This document shows, in pieces, positions 7,298 to 12,857 of a stretch of 14,830 nt of DNA. A program made the position numbers and the translations under genes. Where the stretch lies: NCBI GenBank assembly GCA_023248095.1, contig JAHFFF010000025.1, positions 1 through 14,830 of the forward strand, read 5' to 3'. A model generated the notes under the pieces. The model ran no database searches. It saw only the letters and a program-made list of their open reading frames with translations, and was not told the origin of the DNA. The first letter of the stretch is position 1; the number at the start of each line of letters is the position of its first letter. The stretch comes from Candidatus Omnitrophota bacterium (GTDB taxonomy: Bacteria; Omnitrophota; Gorgyraeia; 1-14-0-20-64-10).

Positions 7298-8150
7298 TCG
7301 TCTCCACCAATCCCTGAGCAACAGCGGTCTTTCGGATCACCTCACTGAGTCGGATCAACCCCGCGCGAGTGAAGCTTTCGTTCTGAATGACCTTCACTCC
7401 CAGCTTACTCAGATCATCGACCCGGCCGTTTGGGTAGGGAGAAAAGACCGAACCCGACCCATGGATGATGAGCTCCTTGGGTCTTGCCTGGGAATTCATC
7501 ACCCGAGCCACCATATCACTGGTTGAACCCAACATGCTTAAATCCACCAGCAGGATGTCGGGCTTGAACGATTCCAGCCCTTGGGTGGTCTCCTCGGCTG
7601 AATAGGCAGCGGCAACTTGGTAGAGGCCACCGCACCTTTCCTCATCGGAGAAGAAAACCTCCTTGAGCTTATAGGTGTACTCCGAGGGCTCTACAAAAAG
7701 AAGCCGGGCCTTGGGCCGCGTCCCTATCGCCTCGGCTGGAGGAGGCTCTTCTTCCGTTGACCCTTCCCTCTTCCTGCCCGCCAGAACCTCCTCCACCACC
7801 TGAGTCAACGCCTGGATTCCAAAGGGTTTGATGAGGAAACCGTCCACCCCAATCTGTTCAACCATCTCCTGGAACTGAACGTCGTAGGCGGTCACGACAA
7901 CCACCTTTGTAGAGGGCAACTGAGCATGGATGAACTTCAGAACCTCCACCCCATTGACGCCTGGCATCTTCATATCCAGTAAGACCAGATCTACGGGGTG
8001 TTGGCGGAGCAGCCGCATGGCCTGCAGGCCGTCTAGGGCAGTCAGCATTTCATACCCTTTACCCAAGAAGAAAACCTGGAGGGCAAAGGTAACCTCCGGC
8101 TCATCATCGACTACCAGAACTCGTTTTGTTTTAACCGGCTGGGATGTCAT
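7284..8150 (-). CDS. Response regulator with tandem receiver domains (second degenerate)
   Basis: 288-residue regulator without a recognisable DNA-binding domain. The first receiver (about residues 9-124) is complete: acidic pair Asp15-Asp16, phosphoacceptor Asp59 (LVLLDMKMP), Thr87 and Lys108 (LIKPF). An acidic, proline-rich linker (about 128-145) follows. The second half (about 147-275) has a receiver-like strand and helix pattern with Asp203 (ILLVDLSM), but the acidic pair is reduced to FVEPSE, the Thr position reads IIHGSG and the Lys position is Asn257, so it is probably a non-phosphorylated pseudo-receiver. It is the first gene of the long operon and overlaps the HD-GYP gene by 14 bases; the phosphorylated form may act on that protein. 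No cognate histidine kinase is in the window. The AAAGG touching the ATG is too close for an ideal Shine-Dalgarno, and AGGG lies about 11 bases upstream. Confidence 0.93.
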   Translation of the reverse strand: MTSQPVKTKRVLVVDDEPEVTFALQVFFLGKGYEMLTALDGLQAMRLLRQHPVDLVLLDMKMPGVNGVEVLKFIHAQLPSTKVVVVTAYDVQFQEMVEQIGVDGFLIKPFGIQALTQVVEEVLAGRKREGSTEEEPPPAEAIGTRPKARLLFVEPSEYTYKLKEVFFSDEERCGGLYQVAAAYSAEETTQGLESFKPDILLVDLSMLGSTSDMVARVMNSQARPKELIIHGSGSVFSPYPNGRVDDLSKLGVKVIQNESFTRAGLIRLSEVIRKTAVAQGLVETNVQP

Positions 8151-8334
8151 CCTTTACTCAGCCCTGGAAAAACCGGGCATAAAAAAGCGCCTCCGGAAAG
8201 CCCGTAGACGCAACTCTCCGAGGCGGTCCACTTGTCTGCAATTGGCCTGTATTACCCTTATCGGTCCCATCGGATAAACGTATTCAGAGATCGCAATAAT
8301 GAGTGCGGACCACCGAACAGCAAAGGACACGACT
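8151..8334 (-). ncRNA. Candidate structured 5' leader / transcription attenuator of the c-di-GMP operon
   Basis: About 185 nt separate the predicted transcription start (near 8334) from the ATG at 8150. On the minus strand the leader carries GGTGGTCC (8314-8307), which can pair over eight positions (one G.U) with GGACCGCC (8229-8222). The latter contains the start of the left arm of the terminator hairpin at 8226-8187. The two pairings exclude each other, giving an antiterminator/terminator switch. A TTATC...GATAA hairpin lies between them, and a further GCCCGG/CC-GGGC hairpin (8178-8161) lies just before the start codon. It does not match the conserved core of the c-di-GMP-I riboswitch or other classes I can recall. 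Structure is by eye only; the ligand or factor is unknown. Confidence 0.4.
8181..8226 (-). terminator. Intrinsic terminator in the operon leader
   Basis: On the minus strand CGCCTC (with following GG) pairs with the right arm around CCGGAGGCG (8196-8188), giving about eight base pairs with one bulged G. C8187 and then six T residues (8186-8181) follow the stem. The loop is about 21 nt. It lies 31 bases before the response regulator ATG and about 140 bases after the stop of the propeller gene, so it could end transcription from that gene, attenuate the downstream operon, or do both. Confidence 0.65.
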
Positions 8335-8341
8335 AGGGTTG

Positions 8342-8370
8342 ACTATACGGGCAGGAGCCGTTCCTGTCAA
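8342..8370 (-). promoter_or_regulatory. Sigma70-type promoter of the response regulator-HD-GYP-PilZ operon
   Basis: A perfect -35 TTGACA (8370-8365), a 17-base spacer and -10 TATAGT (8347-8342) on the minus strand. The -35 overlaps the stop codon of the upstream propeller gene. Transcription would start near 8334. Confidence 0.75.
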
Positions 8371-8383
8371 CCGTTTTGACAGG
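8363..8383. repeat. Perfect 8-5-8 inverted repeat on the -35 element, possible operator
   Basis: CCTGTCAA (8363-8370) and TTGACAGG (8376-8383) are exact reverse complements separated by five bases. The left arm is the -35 hexamer of the operon promoter read on the minus strand. A related GGTTGAC at 8337-8343 lies across the end of the -10 in the opposite sense to GTCAACC at 8366-8372. The right arm is inside the last codons of the propeller gene. Confidence 0.45.
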
Positions 8384-10055
8384 TTTGCTTCGAAAACCAG
8401 CCGCCGGTCATGGCATCCAGGTAGGCCGACAGTTCCTCGATTCGAACGGACCGTTCCTTCTGCAGGATCGGATCACCTGTAGGGTGTCCATCAAACTCGG
8501 CCAAGAGACGTTTCCTCTCGAAGTAAACTCGCGTCAGCTCCTCGAGGAGGTCCTGCCTGAGCTGGACCATCAGTCTAGACCGGACATCGATGGCAGTTTG
8601 GTCGGAGCTCCAGATGAAGTCCCCCAGATCCCAACTGAAACCGAAACCCAGGCTGAAACTCCGATGTTCAGGACCCAAGGTGAATTTGGTCGTCCCTGAT
8701 GTCGTTGAGGAGACGATGTTCGCATCCCGGCCCTGATCCAGGTCAACCTTGAAAGTAGGAACGAAGGCCCGCCATCGGGCAAGGCTCCGCCAGCGAAGGA
8801 TCTTTTGGGGATCGACCTCCGCGTAAGCGATCGCTGCCCCCTGCACTTCCTGAATGGAAGGCTGCAAGGCAGAGGCCCCGATCCCCTCCCCCCCTCCAGA
8901 TCCGTCTTCCTCTGATGATAAAAAGGCGTTCACGGTCTCCATGGGGATTCGGAACAACCCACCCTGCGAACCGAGCCACAGGGATCGCCCCGGTGGATCC
9001 AAGGCAATCTTAAGAACTCCTCCCGCCGGAAGGTCTGCTCGGACCTTCTTCCAGAACCCCAAACGCTCGGAATAGACAAACAGGTTCCCTTTCGCTAAGG
9101 CGTAAAGTCGAACTGAAAAGAGGGGATCGACCGCCAGTTCTGTTACCTCAGCGCCGTCTAATCCATTCGAGGGCAGATGAGTCCACTCGGTTCCTCCGTC
9201 CGAGCTGAAGACAACCCCATGTGGGGTGCCTGCGTACAAGAGCCCGCTGTAAGGATGAATGGCCAAACCGCTTGGAATGACCAGATCCTGGATCGCAGGA
9301 AGTTCTTCCTCCCCACCGGATGAACCCGCTTCCTGAAACCGCTCGTCCGCCTCTTCCTTTCCCTCCTCCTGATGCCGCGCAATCAGCACGGTAGGAATCC
9401 GTGACCAGGTCCGTCCACGATCCTCGGAACGAAACAGGCCCCCATCCGAAAGGGCGTAGCATCGATCCTCACGAACCGGATCGAATAGAACCTTCAAGAC
9501 CCTTCCGTTTAGACCGGTTCCTGCGCAACGGATCCAATGAACTGCCCCGTCCAGGCTGAGGTAAATTCCATTTCCCGTTGCCATGAGCAGGTAAGAGGGA
9601 TCTTTGGGGAACGAAACCAGAGAGAAGATGGAACCCTCCACCCGTATCCTCCTCTGCCAATGGCCCCCTCCATCCCCGCTGCAAAAAAGAACCTCCCCGG
9701 CTCCCACACAGAGATTGTCCGAGGCATCCGGCCAAAGATGGCTGGCCCCAACTGGCTTGCCCCAAATACCGGAGGTAAAGATTCGACGCCAAGTGGAACC
9801 CTGGTCCGCGGACCAGTACACTCCCCGATCCGTTCCGACGCACACCCCTCCCCGCTGCCCTGTCTTCGAGCTGACCGTCCAAACGGGGCCGCGGATTCCC
9901 AGGATTCGGTCCGGATCCTGAATGAACAGCGGAGCAGAGCCCTGAACAGGTCCCGTTCCCACCGGAAGTTCCCTTGTGAAGGCCTTCGAGACCAATCCAA
10001 TCAGAACGAGACTGCCCAGGAATATCCAAACAATCCAGCGCAATGTGGAACGCAT
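8367..10055 (-). CDS. Secreted/envelope Asp-box (BNR) beta-propeller protein with outer-membrane-like C-terminal domain
   Basis: 562 residues from the ATG at 10055. That start is chosen because GGAGGGAGG lies just upstream; an in-frame ATG at 10070 would place its codon before this site. The N-terminal hydrophobic segment (about 6-24, after two Arg) is a signal peptide or anchor. Asp-box repeats S-x-D-x-G-x-x-W are seen at 82-89, 126-133, 167-174 (degenerate), 210-217 and 284-291, giving a sortilin/Ycf48-like propeller across about 55-375. A charged low-complexity insert lies at about 229-252. The C-terminal 150 residues form a separate module: ARWRAFVPTFKVDLD, then SLGFGFSWDLGDFIWS, then a helical stretch DVRSRLMVQLRQDLLEEL.RVYFERKRLLAEF. 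Its strand-then-helix pattern recalls part of a TolC-like or outer-membrane protein, but I cannot name the family. Function unknown; periplasmic or outer-membrane location is inferred. Confidence 0.88.
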   Translation of the reverse strand: MRSTLRWIVWIFLGSLVLIGLVSKAFTRELPVGTGPVQGSAPLFIQDPDRILGIRGPVWTVSSKTGQRGGVCVGTDRGVYWSADQGSTWRRIFTSGIWGKPVGASHLWPDASDNLCVGAGEVLFCSGDGGGHWQRRIRVEGSIFSLVSFPKDPSYLLMATGNGIYLSLDGAVHWIRCAGTGLNGRVLKVLFDPVREDRCYALSDGGLFRSEDRGRTWSRIPTVLIARHQEEGKEEADERFQEAGSSGGEEELPAIQDLVIPSGLAIHPYSGLLYAGTPHGVVFSSDGGTEWTHLPSNGLDGAEVTELAVDPLFSVRLYALAKGNLFVYSERLGFWKKVRADLPAGGVLKIALDPPGRSLWLGSQGGLFRIPMETVNAFLSSEEDGSGGGEGIGASALQPSIQEVQGAAIAYAEVDPQKILRWRSLARWRAFVPTFKVDLDQGRDANIVSSTTSGTTKFTLGPEHRSFSLGFGFSWDLGDFIWSSDQTAIDVRSRLMVQLRQDLLEELTRVYFERKRLLAEFDGHPTGDPILQKERSVRIEELSAYLDAMTGGWFSKQTCQNG

Positions 10056-10079
10056 GAGGCCTCCCTCCATTTTTGCTTT

Positions 10080-10108
10080 AGTATATATGATAATTGCATA
10101 TAATGCAA
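10080..10108 (-). promoter_or_regulatory. Promoter of the beta-propeller gene
   Basis: On the minus strand, -35 TTGCAT (10108-10103), a 17-base spacer and -10 TATACT (10085-10080). The predicted start of transcription is close to 10073, which would make an ATG at 10070 nearly leaderless and supports the 10055 start. The -35 is half of the inverted repeat at 10094-10108. Confidence 0.6.
10094..10108. repeat. Perfect inverted repeat between divergent genes, candidate operator of the XRE/cupin regulator
   Basis: TTGCAT-ATA-ATGCAA, a perfect 6-3-6 palindrome. It covers the -35 of the propeller promoter and includes a TATAAT (10099-10104) on the plus strand. Its place between an XRE-family regulator and its divergent neighbour is typical of an autoregulatory operator. 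Confidence 0.5.
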
Positions 10109-10143
10109 GTATCCTTCTTTCCTCATACTGGAACTTTTTTGAC

Positions 10144-10172
10144 TTGTGGACCTTTCGGATCGGTGATATGAT
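10144..10172 (+). promoter_or_regulatory. Weak promoter for the XRE/cupin regulator, possibly giving a leaderless mRNA
   Basis: TTGTGG (10144-10149), a 17-base spacer and TATGAT (10167-10172) end only nine bases before the ATG at 10182. No Shine-Dalgarno is visible before that ATG. An alternative -10 TATAAT at 10099-10104 has no good -35. Confidence 0.35.
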
Positions 10173-10181
10173 TCACCCACG

Positions 10182-10733
10182 ATGACTCTAGGCAGGAAGA
10201 TCAGGGAGTTGCGTCAACTGAAAGGCTGGTCGCTGGCCGAGTTGGCCAAGCATTCCGGCGTGGCCTTATCGAGCCTCAGCCGCATCGAGACCAGCCGGAT
10301 GACGGGAACTCTGGAATCGCACATCGACATCGCGCGCGCCTTAGGAGTACGGGTTTCGGAGTTGTACAGCAGTCTAGATGCCCCTGGTCCCATGGTCGAA
10401 ATCAAATCAGCGGGAGAAAGCCGCGACAAACAGCTGACCGTCAAAGGGGCCACCGTTACAGTTCTTACCAGTGCATCCCTGCAGAAAAAGATGCTCCCGG
10501 TGCTGATCCGGCTGGGGCCAAGGAAGGGCACCTCACGGGAGCGGGGACCCGCCGGCTCAGAGCGGTTCGTTTATCTTCTGCAGGGACAAATGCAGATAAC
10601 TGCTGGCGACGAGAAGTTTCGACTGGATCCGGGCGACAGCGCTTATCTACAAGCCTCCGTGCCCCACTCCTACAGCAACGTTGGAGCCGGCGCCCTGCTG
10701 GCCATCAGCATCTGCTGCCCACCCCTGCTCTGA
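10182..10733 (+). CDS. XRE-family transcriptional regulator with C-terminal cupin domain
   Basis: 183 residues. The N-terminal helix-turn-helix (about 1-62; GRKIRELRQLKGWSLAELAKHSG, SSLSRIE) is of the Cro/C1 type, followed by a cupin-2 barrel (about 100-181) with GSERFVYLLQGQM, LDPGDSAYLQASVPHSYSN. This architecture occurs in regulators such as PuuR and SutR, in which the cupin senses a small molecule; the ligand here cannot be read. The cupin keeps one His (PHSY), while the usual first His positions are replaced (SERFVY), so metal binding may be reduced. It is transcribed away from the propeller gene, with a palindrome between them, and converges on the DUF6941-like gene with only nine bases between the stops. 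Control of the propeller gene and of itself is the simplest inference. Confidence 0.93.
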   Translation: MTLGRKIRELRQLKGWSLAELAKHSGVALSSLSRIETSRMTGTLESHIDIARALGVRVSELYSSLDAPGPMVEIKSAGESRDKQLTVKGATVTVLTSASLQKKMLPVLIRLGPRKGTSRERGPAGSERFVYLLQGQMQITAGDEKFRLDPGDSAYLQASVPHSYSNVGAGALLAISICCPPLL

Positions 10734-10742
10734 TCAGAAGCC

Positions 10743-11138
10743 CTAGGAAACCTGCTCAACCACCAGAGGATAGCGGACCTTCAGATCTCCGTTCAAAAGA
10801 ACCTCGACCGCATACTCTCCGGGTTGAGGCAGCTCAAGATTGTTGAACCGTGCGATGACGGAATGGCGGGATTTCAAGTTGGAAAGCTCAAAAAGGGTTT
10901 CTCTGTCGCGCGCCAGCTCATGCCCATTGGGATCGAGTATTCGGCTGTACTGACTGAACTTCCCCGCACCTGCGATCCATCCGTTGACGATGAACAGGGT
11001 CGGATGCGCCGCCGGAAACTCGCGAGCCCCGATCGTCTCGAACAACCCAACGAGTATGAATTTTCCGTTGTCCTCGCGACGGACGTCATCGCATAGGACA
11101 GAGTACATCAGGGCGGGCTCGATTGTTGTTGTGGTCAT
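10743..11138 (-). CDS. DUF6941-like small protein of unknown function
   Basis: 131 residues. The pattern YSVLCDDVRREDNGKFILVGLFETIGAREFPAAHPTLFIVNGW, then a predicted run of beta strands ending in GEYAVEVLLNGDLKVRYPLVVE, matches my memory of the DUF6941 family, small beta-rich proteins of unknown function. There is no signal peptide or membrane segment. AGGG lies two bases before the ATG, which is close for a Shine-Dalgarno. The gene starts 11 bases after the stop of the PilZ-like gene upstream and is almost certainly co-transcribed with it. The C-terminal part resembles an Ig-like strand pattern (ELPQPGEYAVEVLLNG). Confidence 0.75.
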   Translation of the reverse strand: MTTTTIEPALMYSVLCDDVRREDNGKFILVGLFETIGAREFPAAHPTLFIVNGWIAGAGKFSQYSRILDPNGHELARDRETLFELSNLKSRHSVIARFNNLELPQPGEYAVEVLLNGDLKVRYPLVVEQVS

Positions 11139-11149
11139 ACCCTGAAAGG

Positions 11150-11512
11150 TTAAGCCTTCTTGTCGGGTTTGACCTTATCCAGAAGGGCCTCGAGACGAGC
11201 CTTTTCCTCGGCCGATAACTCCGCAAACTCAACCCCGGTATCGAAGCTCGGACCCTTGCGCAATTCCCGGCGCCGGACCACCCAAACAATGGTTCCCCGC
11301 ACCTTGACCGGCCCCCTCCCATCCTCCAGGTTGAGTTCCAACTCCACGGGCGAGAAGATATCCAACCCCTTCTCCAGCAGGATGCAGATCCCACCCAAGC
11401 CAATATTCTCTGTAATTGCAGAGATGACGGTCGGTTCGCCTGCCTGTCGAATGGTCACCACACACTTATACTTCGCGCGAGGAAAACGACGCTGATCAAT
11501 TCCTTGCCACAC
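11150..11512 (-). CDS. PilZ-domain protein with Gly in place of the second-motif Ser
   Basis: 120-residue single-domain protein. The first PilZ motif is QRRFPR (residues 7-12). The second reads NIGLGG (36-41) where (D/N)xSxxG is expected, so Gly38 replaces Ser, which may weaken c-di-GMP contact. The barrel strands (ICILLEKGL, PVELELNLEDG, VKVRGTIVWVVRR, FDTGVEFAEL) and the terminal helix (SAEEKARLEALLDKV) fit the fold. The start is a GTG at 11512, supported by GGGAGGGG five bases upstream; no ATG occurs in the usual position. It is the first gene of a two-gene operon with the DUF6941-like gene. Confidence 0.85.
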   Translation of the reverse strand: MWQGIDQRRFPRAKYKCVVTIRQAGEPTVISAITENIGLGGICILLEKGLDIFSPVELELNLEDGRGPVKVRGTIVWVVRRRELRKGPSFDTGVEFAELSAEEKARLEALLDKVKPDKKA

Positions 11513-11535
11513 GGCAACCCCTCCCTCTTTCCTCT

Positions 11536-11564
11536 TATATAGAGGATATCCAACAAAATTGCAA
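11536..11564 (-). promoter_or_regulatory. Promoter of the PilZ-DUF6941 operon
   Basis: On the minus strand, -35 TTGCAA (11564-11559), a 17-base spacer and -10 TATATA (11541-11536), about 23 bases before the GTG start. Confidence 0.6.
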
Positions 11565-11605
11565 GGATGTTCAGATCATGGTAGCCTGATACGAGGGTAA
11601 TTCTA

Positions 11606-12418
11606 ATGTACGAGGCCTTTTACGGGTTCCGCGAGAAGCCATTTCATGTCACCGCCGACCCCGCCTTTCTGTTCCCTTCCCGGCATCATCAGGAAGCGAT
11701 GGCGCACCTCATGTACGGGATCCGGGAACGCCTCGGCTTCATCATGATCACGGGTGAAGTCGGAACGGGTAAAACCACCTTGGCCAAAACCCTGGTCAAC
11801 CGGCTGGAGGGCCCCATCCAAACCGCCTTGATACTCAACCCTACGTACAGCGGTGTCCAGCTCCTTCAGGCAATCCTGCGGGACTGGGATGTTCAAATCC
11901 GCTGTGCCAACAAAGGGGAGCTGTTGGTGTACATCGAGCGATTCCTGCTGAAACAGGCTGAGTTGAGAGGAAACACGGTTCTCATCATTGACGAGGCCCA
12001 AGCCATCAGCGCCATGACCCTCGAACAGGTCCGGCTGCTTTCCAACGTTGAGACGACCAAGACCAAATTGCTCCAGATCGTTCTGATCGGCCAACCGGAA
12101 TTGAGCCAGCGATTGGCCCGTGAACCTCGGCTGAGGGCCCTGCAACAACGAATCGCCGTCCGTTATCACATTCAGCCGTTGGATGAGGGGGAGGTCGCCG
12201 AATACATCCGGCACCGACTGCACGCCGCAGGCTCCGAAGGAAATCCCCGATTCACTCCAGGGGCAATCGCCTTGATCGCGCAAACCTCCCGCGGCATCCC
12301 ACGACAGATCAACCTGCTGTGCGATCAGGCCTTAGTTGCTGGATTCGTGCGTGAATCCAGGGAGATCGATGAATCGATGGTGGAAGAAGCACAAGGCGTT
12401 ATCACAACCAGTCCATGA
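11606..12418 (+). CDS. exeA: AAA ATPase of the GspA/ExeA family (type II secretion assembly)
   Basis: 270 residues. The N-terminus MYEAFYGFREKPFHVTADP is the signature of ExeA/GspA-type ATPases. Walker A is GEVGTGKTT (50-58), Walker B VLIIDEAQ (125-132), sensor 1 VLIGQPEL (159-166), an arginine-rich QQRIAVRYHI (180-189) and sensor 2 GIPRQINLLCD (230-240). In Aeromonas, ExeA has a C-terminal membrane segment and peptidoglycan-binding domain and works with ExeB to place the secretin through the cell wall. Here the protein ends after the ATPase part, so it is the short form seen in many genomes. GAGGG lies eight bases before the ATG. gspB follows 13 bases after the stop. No secretin or pseudopilin gene is in the window, so a role in type II secretion is inferred. 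Confidence 0.9.
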   Translation: MYEAFYGFREKPFHVTADPAFLFPSRHHQEAMAHLMYGIRERLGFIMITGEVGTGKTTLAKTLVNRLEGPIQTALILNPTYSGVQLLQAILRDWDVQIRCANKGELLVYIERFLLKQAELRGNTVLIIDEAQAISAMTLEQVRLLSNVETTKTKLLQIVLIGQPELSQRLAREPRLRALQQRIAVRYHIQPLDEGEVAEYIRHRLHAAGSEGNPRFTPGAIALIAQTSRGIPRQINLLCDQALVAGFVRESREIDESMVEEAQGVITTSP

Positions 12419-12431
12419 AGGGAGGATTACA

Positions 12432-12857
12432 ATGAGTATCATTGCCGATGCACTACGGAAAGCCGAAACCTCGCCCGCCGATTCCCCCTCGCCCCCCTCC
12501 CCAAAATCCTTCTGGGCCTACCGCATGCTGTTGTTGGTTTGCGTCGGGTTGGTTCTGGCAGGACTCGGATGGGTCACCCAACGTTCAGAGAACCGTCCTG
12601 CACCCGCGACACAAATCAGGAGTGAGCCCTCTCCTCAAAAATCGGCGGGGTTGAAGCTACTTCGCTCTGCCCAGGGCGAACTGGCCCTCAATGGAATTGT
12701 TCAGGGCGGCAGAGGAAAATCTCTGGCCTTGATCAACAACCAGGTGGTCGAGGAGGGTGACCAAATCCGAGGGAAACGGGTGGTTCGTGTGGAATCGGAT
12801 GCTGTTCAATTGCAGGAGGATTCAGGCCGGATCAGAACGCTCAAACTGGGGGATTAG
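12432..12857 (+). CDS. gspB: GspB/ExeB-like general secretion protein
   Basis: 141 residues from the ATG at 12432, with GGAGG six bases upstream; a longer open frame upstream overlaps exeA and is not needed. MSIIADALRKAE is the typical GspB N-terminus. A Pro/Ser-rich stretch (about 15-25), one transmembrane helix (about 31-49) and another Pro/Ser-rich linker lead to the C-terminal domain (about 74-141: LKLLRSAQGELALNGIVQGG, SLALINNQVVEEGDQI, VVRVESDAVQL, GRIRTLKL), which matches the GspB/MshK-type periplasmic fold. In Aeromonas, ExeA and ExeB form an inner-membrane complex needed for secretin assembly. The stop overlaps that of the convergent SPOR gene. Confidence 0.88.
   Translation: MSIIADALRKAETSPADSPSPPSPKSFWAYRMLLLVCVGLVLAGLGWVTQRSENRPAPATQIRSEPSPQKSAGLKLLRSAQGELALNGIVQGGRGKSLALINNQVVEEGDQIRGKRVVRVESDAVQLQEDSGRIRTLKLGD

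Noticed and set aside
8154..8180. An eight-codon upstream reading frame (MPGFSRAE) ending three bases before the response regulator start
   Set aside because: It has no ribosome binding site of its own and lies within the hairpin after the terminator; probably chance.
8150..8340. c-di-GMP-I (GEMM) riboswitch in the leader
   Set aside because: Expected from the operon content, but the conserved GGGACGCAAAGCC-type core and the tetraloop-receptor pattern are not present on the minus strand. Listed only as an unassigned leader.
10056..10070. Upstream ATG for the propeller gene
   Set aside because: It sits on top of the Shine-Dalgarno of the next ATG and almost at the predicted transcription start.
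9537..10103. Several plus- and minus-strand open frames of 100-190 codons inside the propeller gene
   Set aside because: The real frame shows a signal peptide and regular Asp-box repeats; the others show no domains.
11603..12283. A 226-codon open frame on the minus strand opposite exeA
   Set aside because: The plus-strand product has complete AAA motifs and a Shine-Dalgarno; the antisense translation matches nothing I recognise.
12336..12431. Longer N-terminus for GspB
   Set aside because: It overlaps the end of exeA and lacks a ribosome binding site; the ATG at 12432 has GGAGG and begins the family signature.
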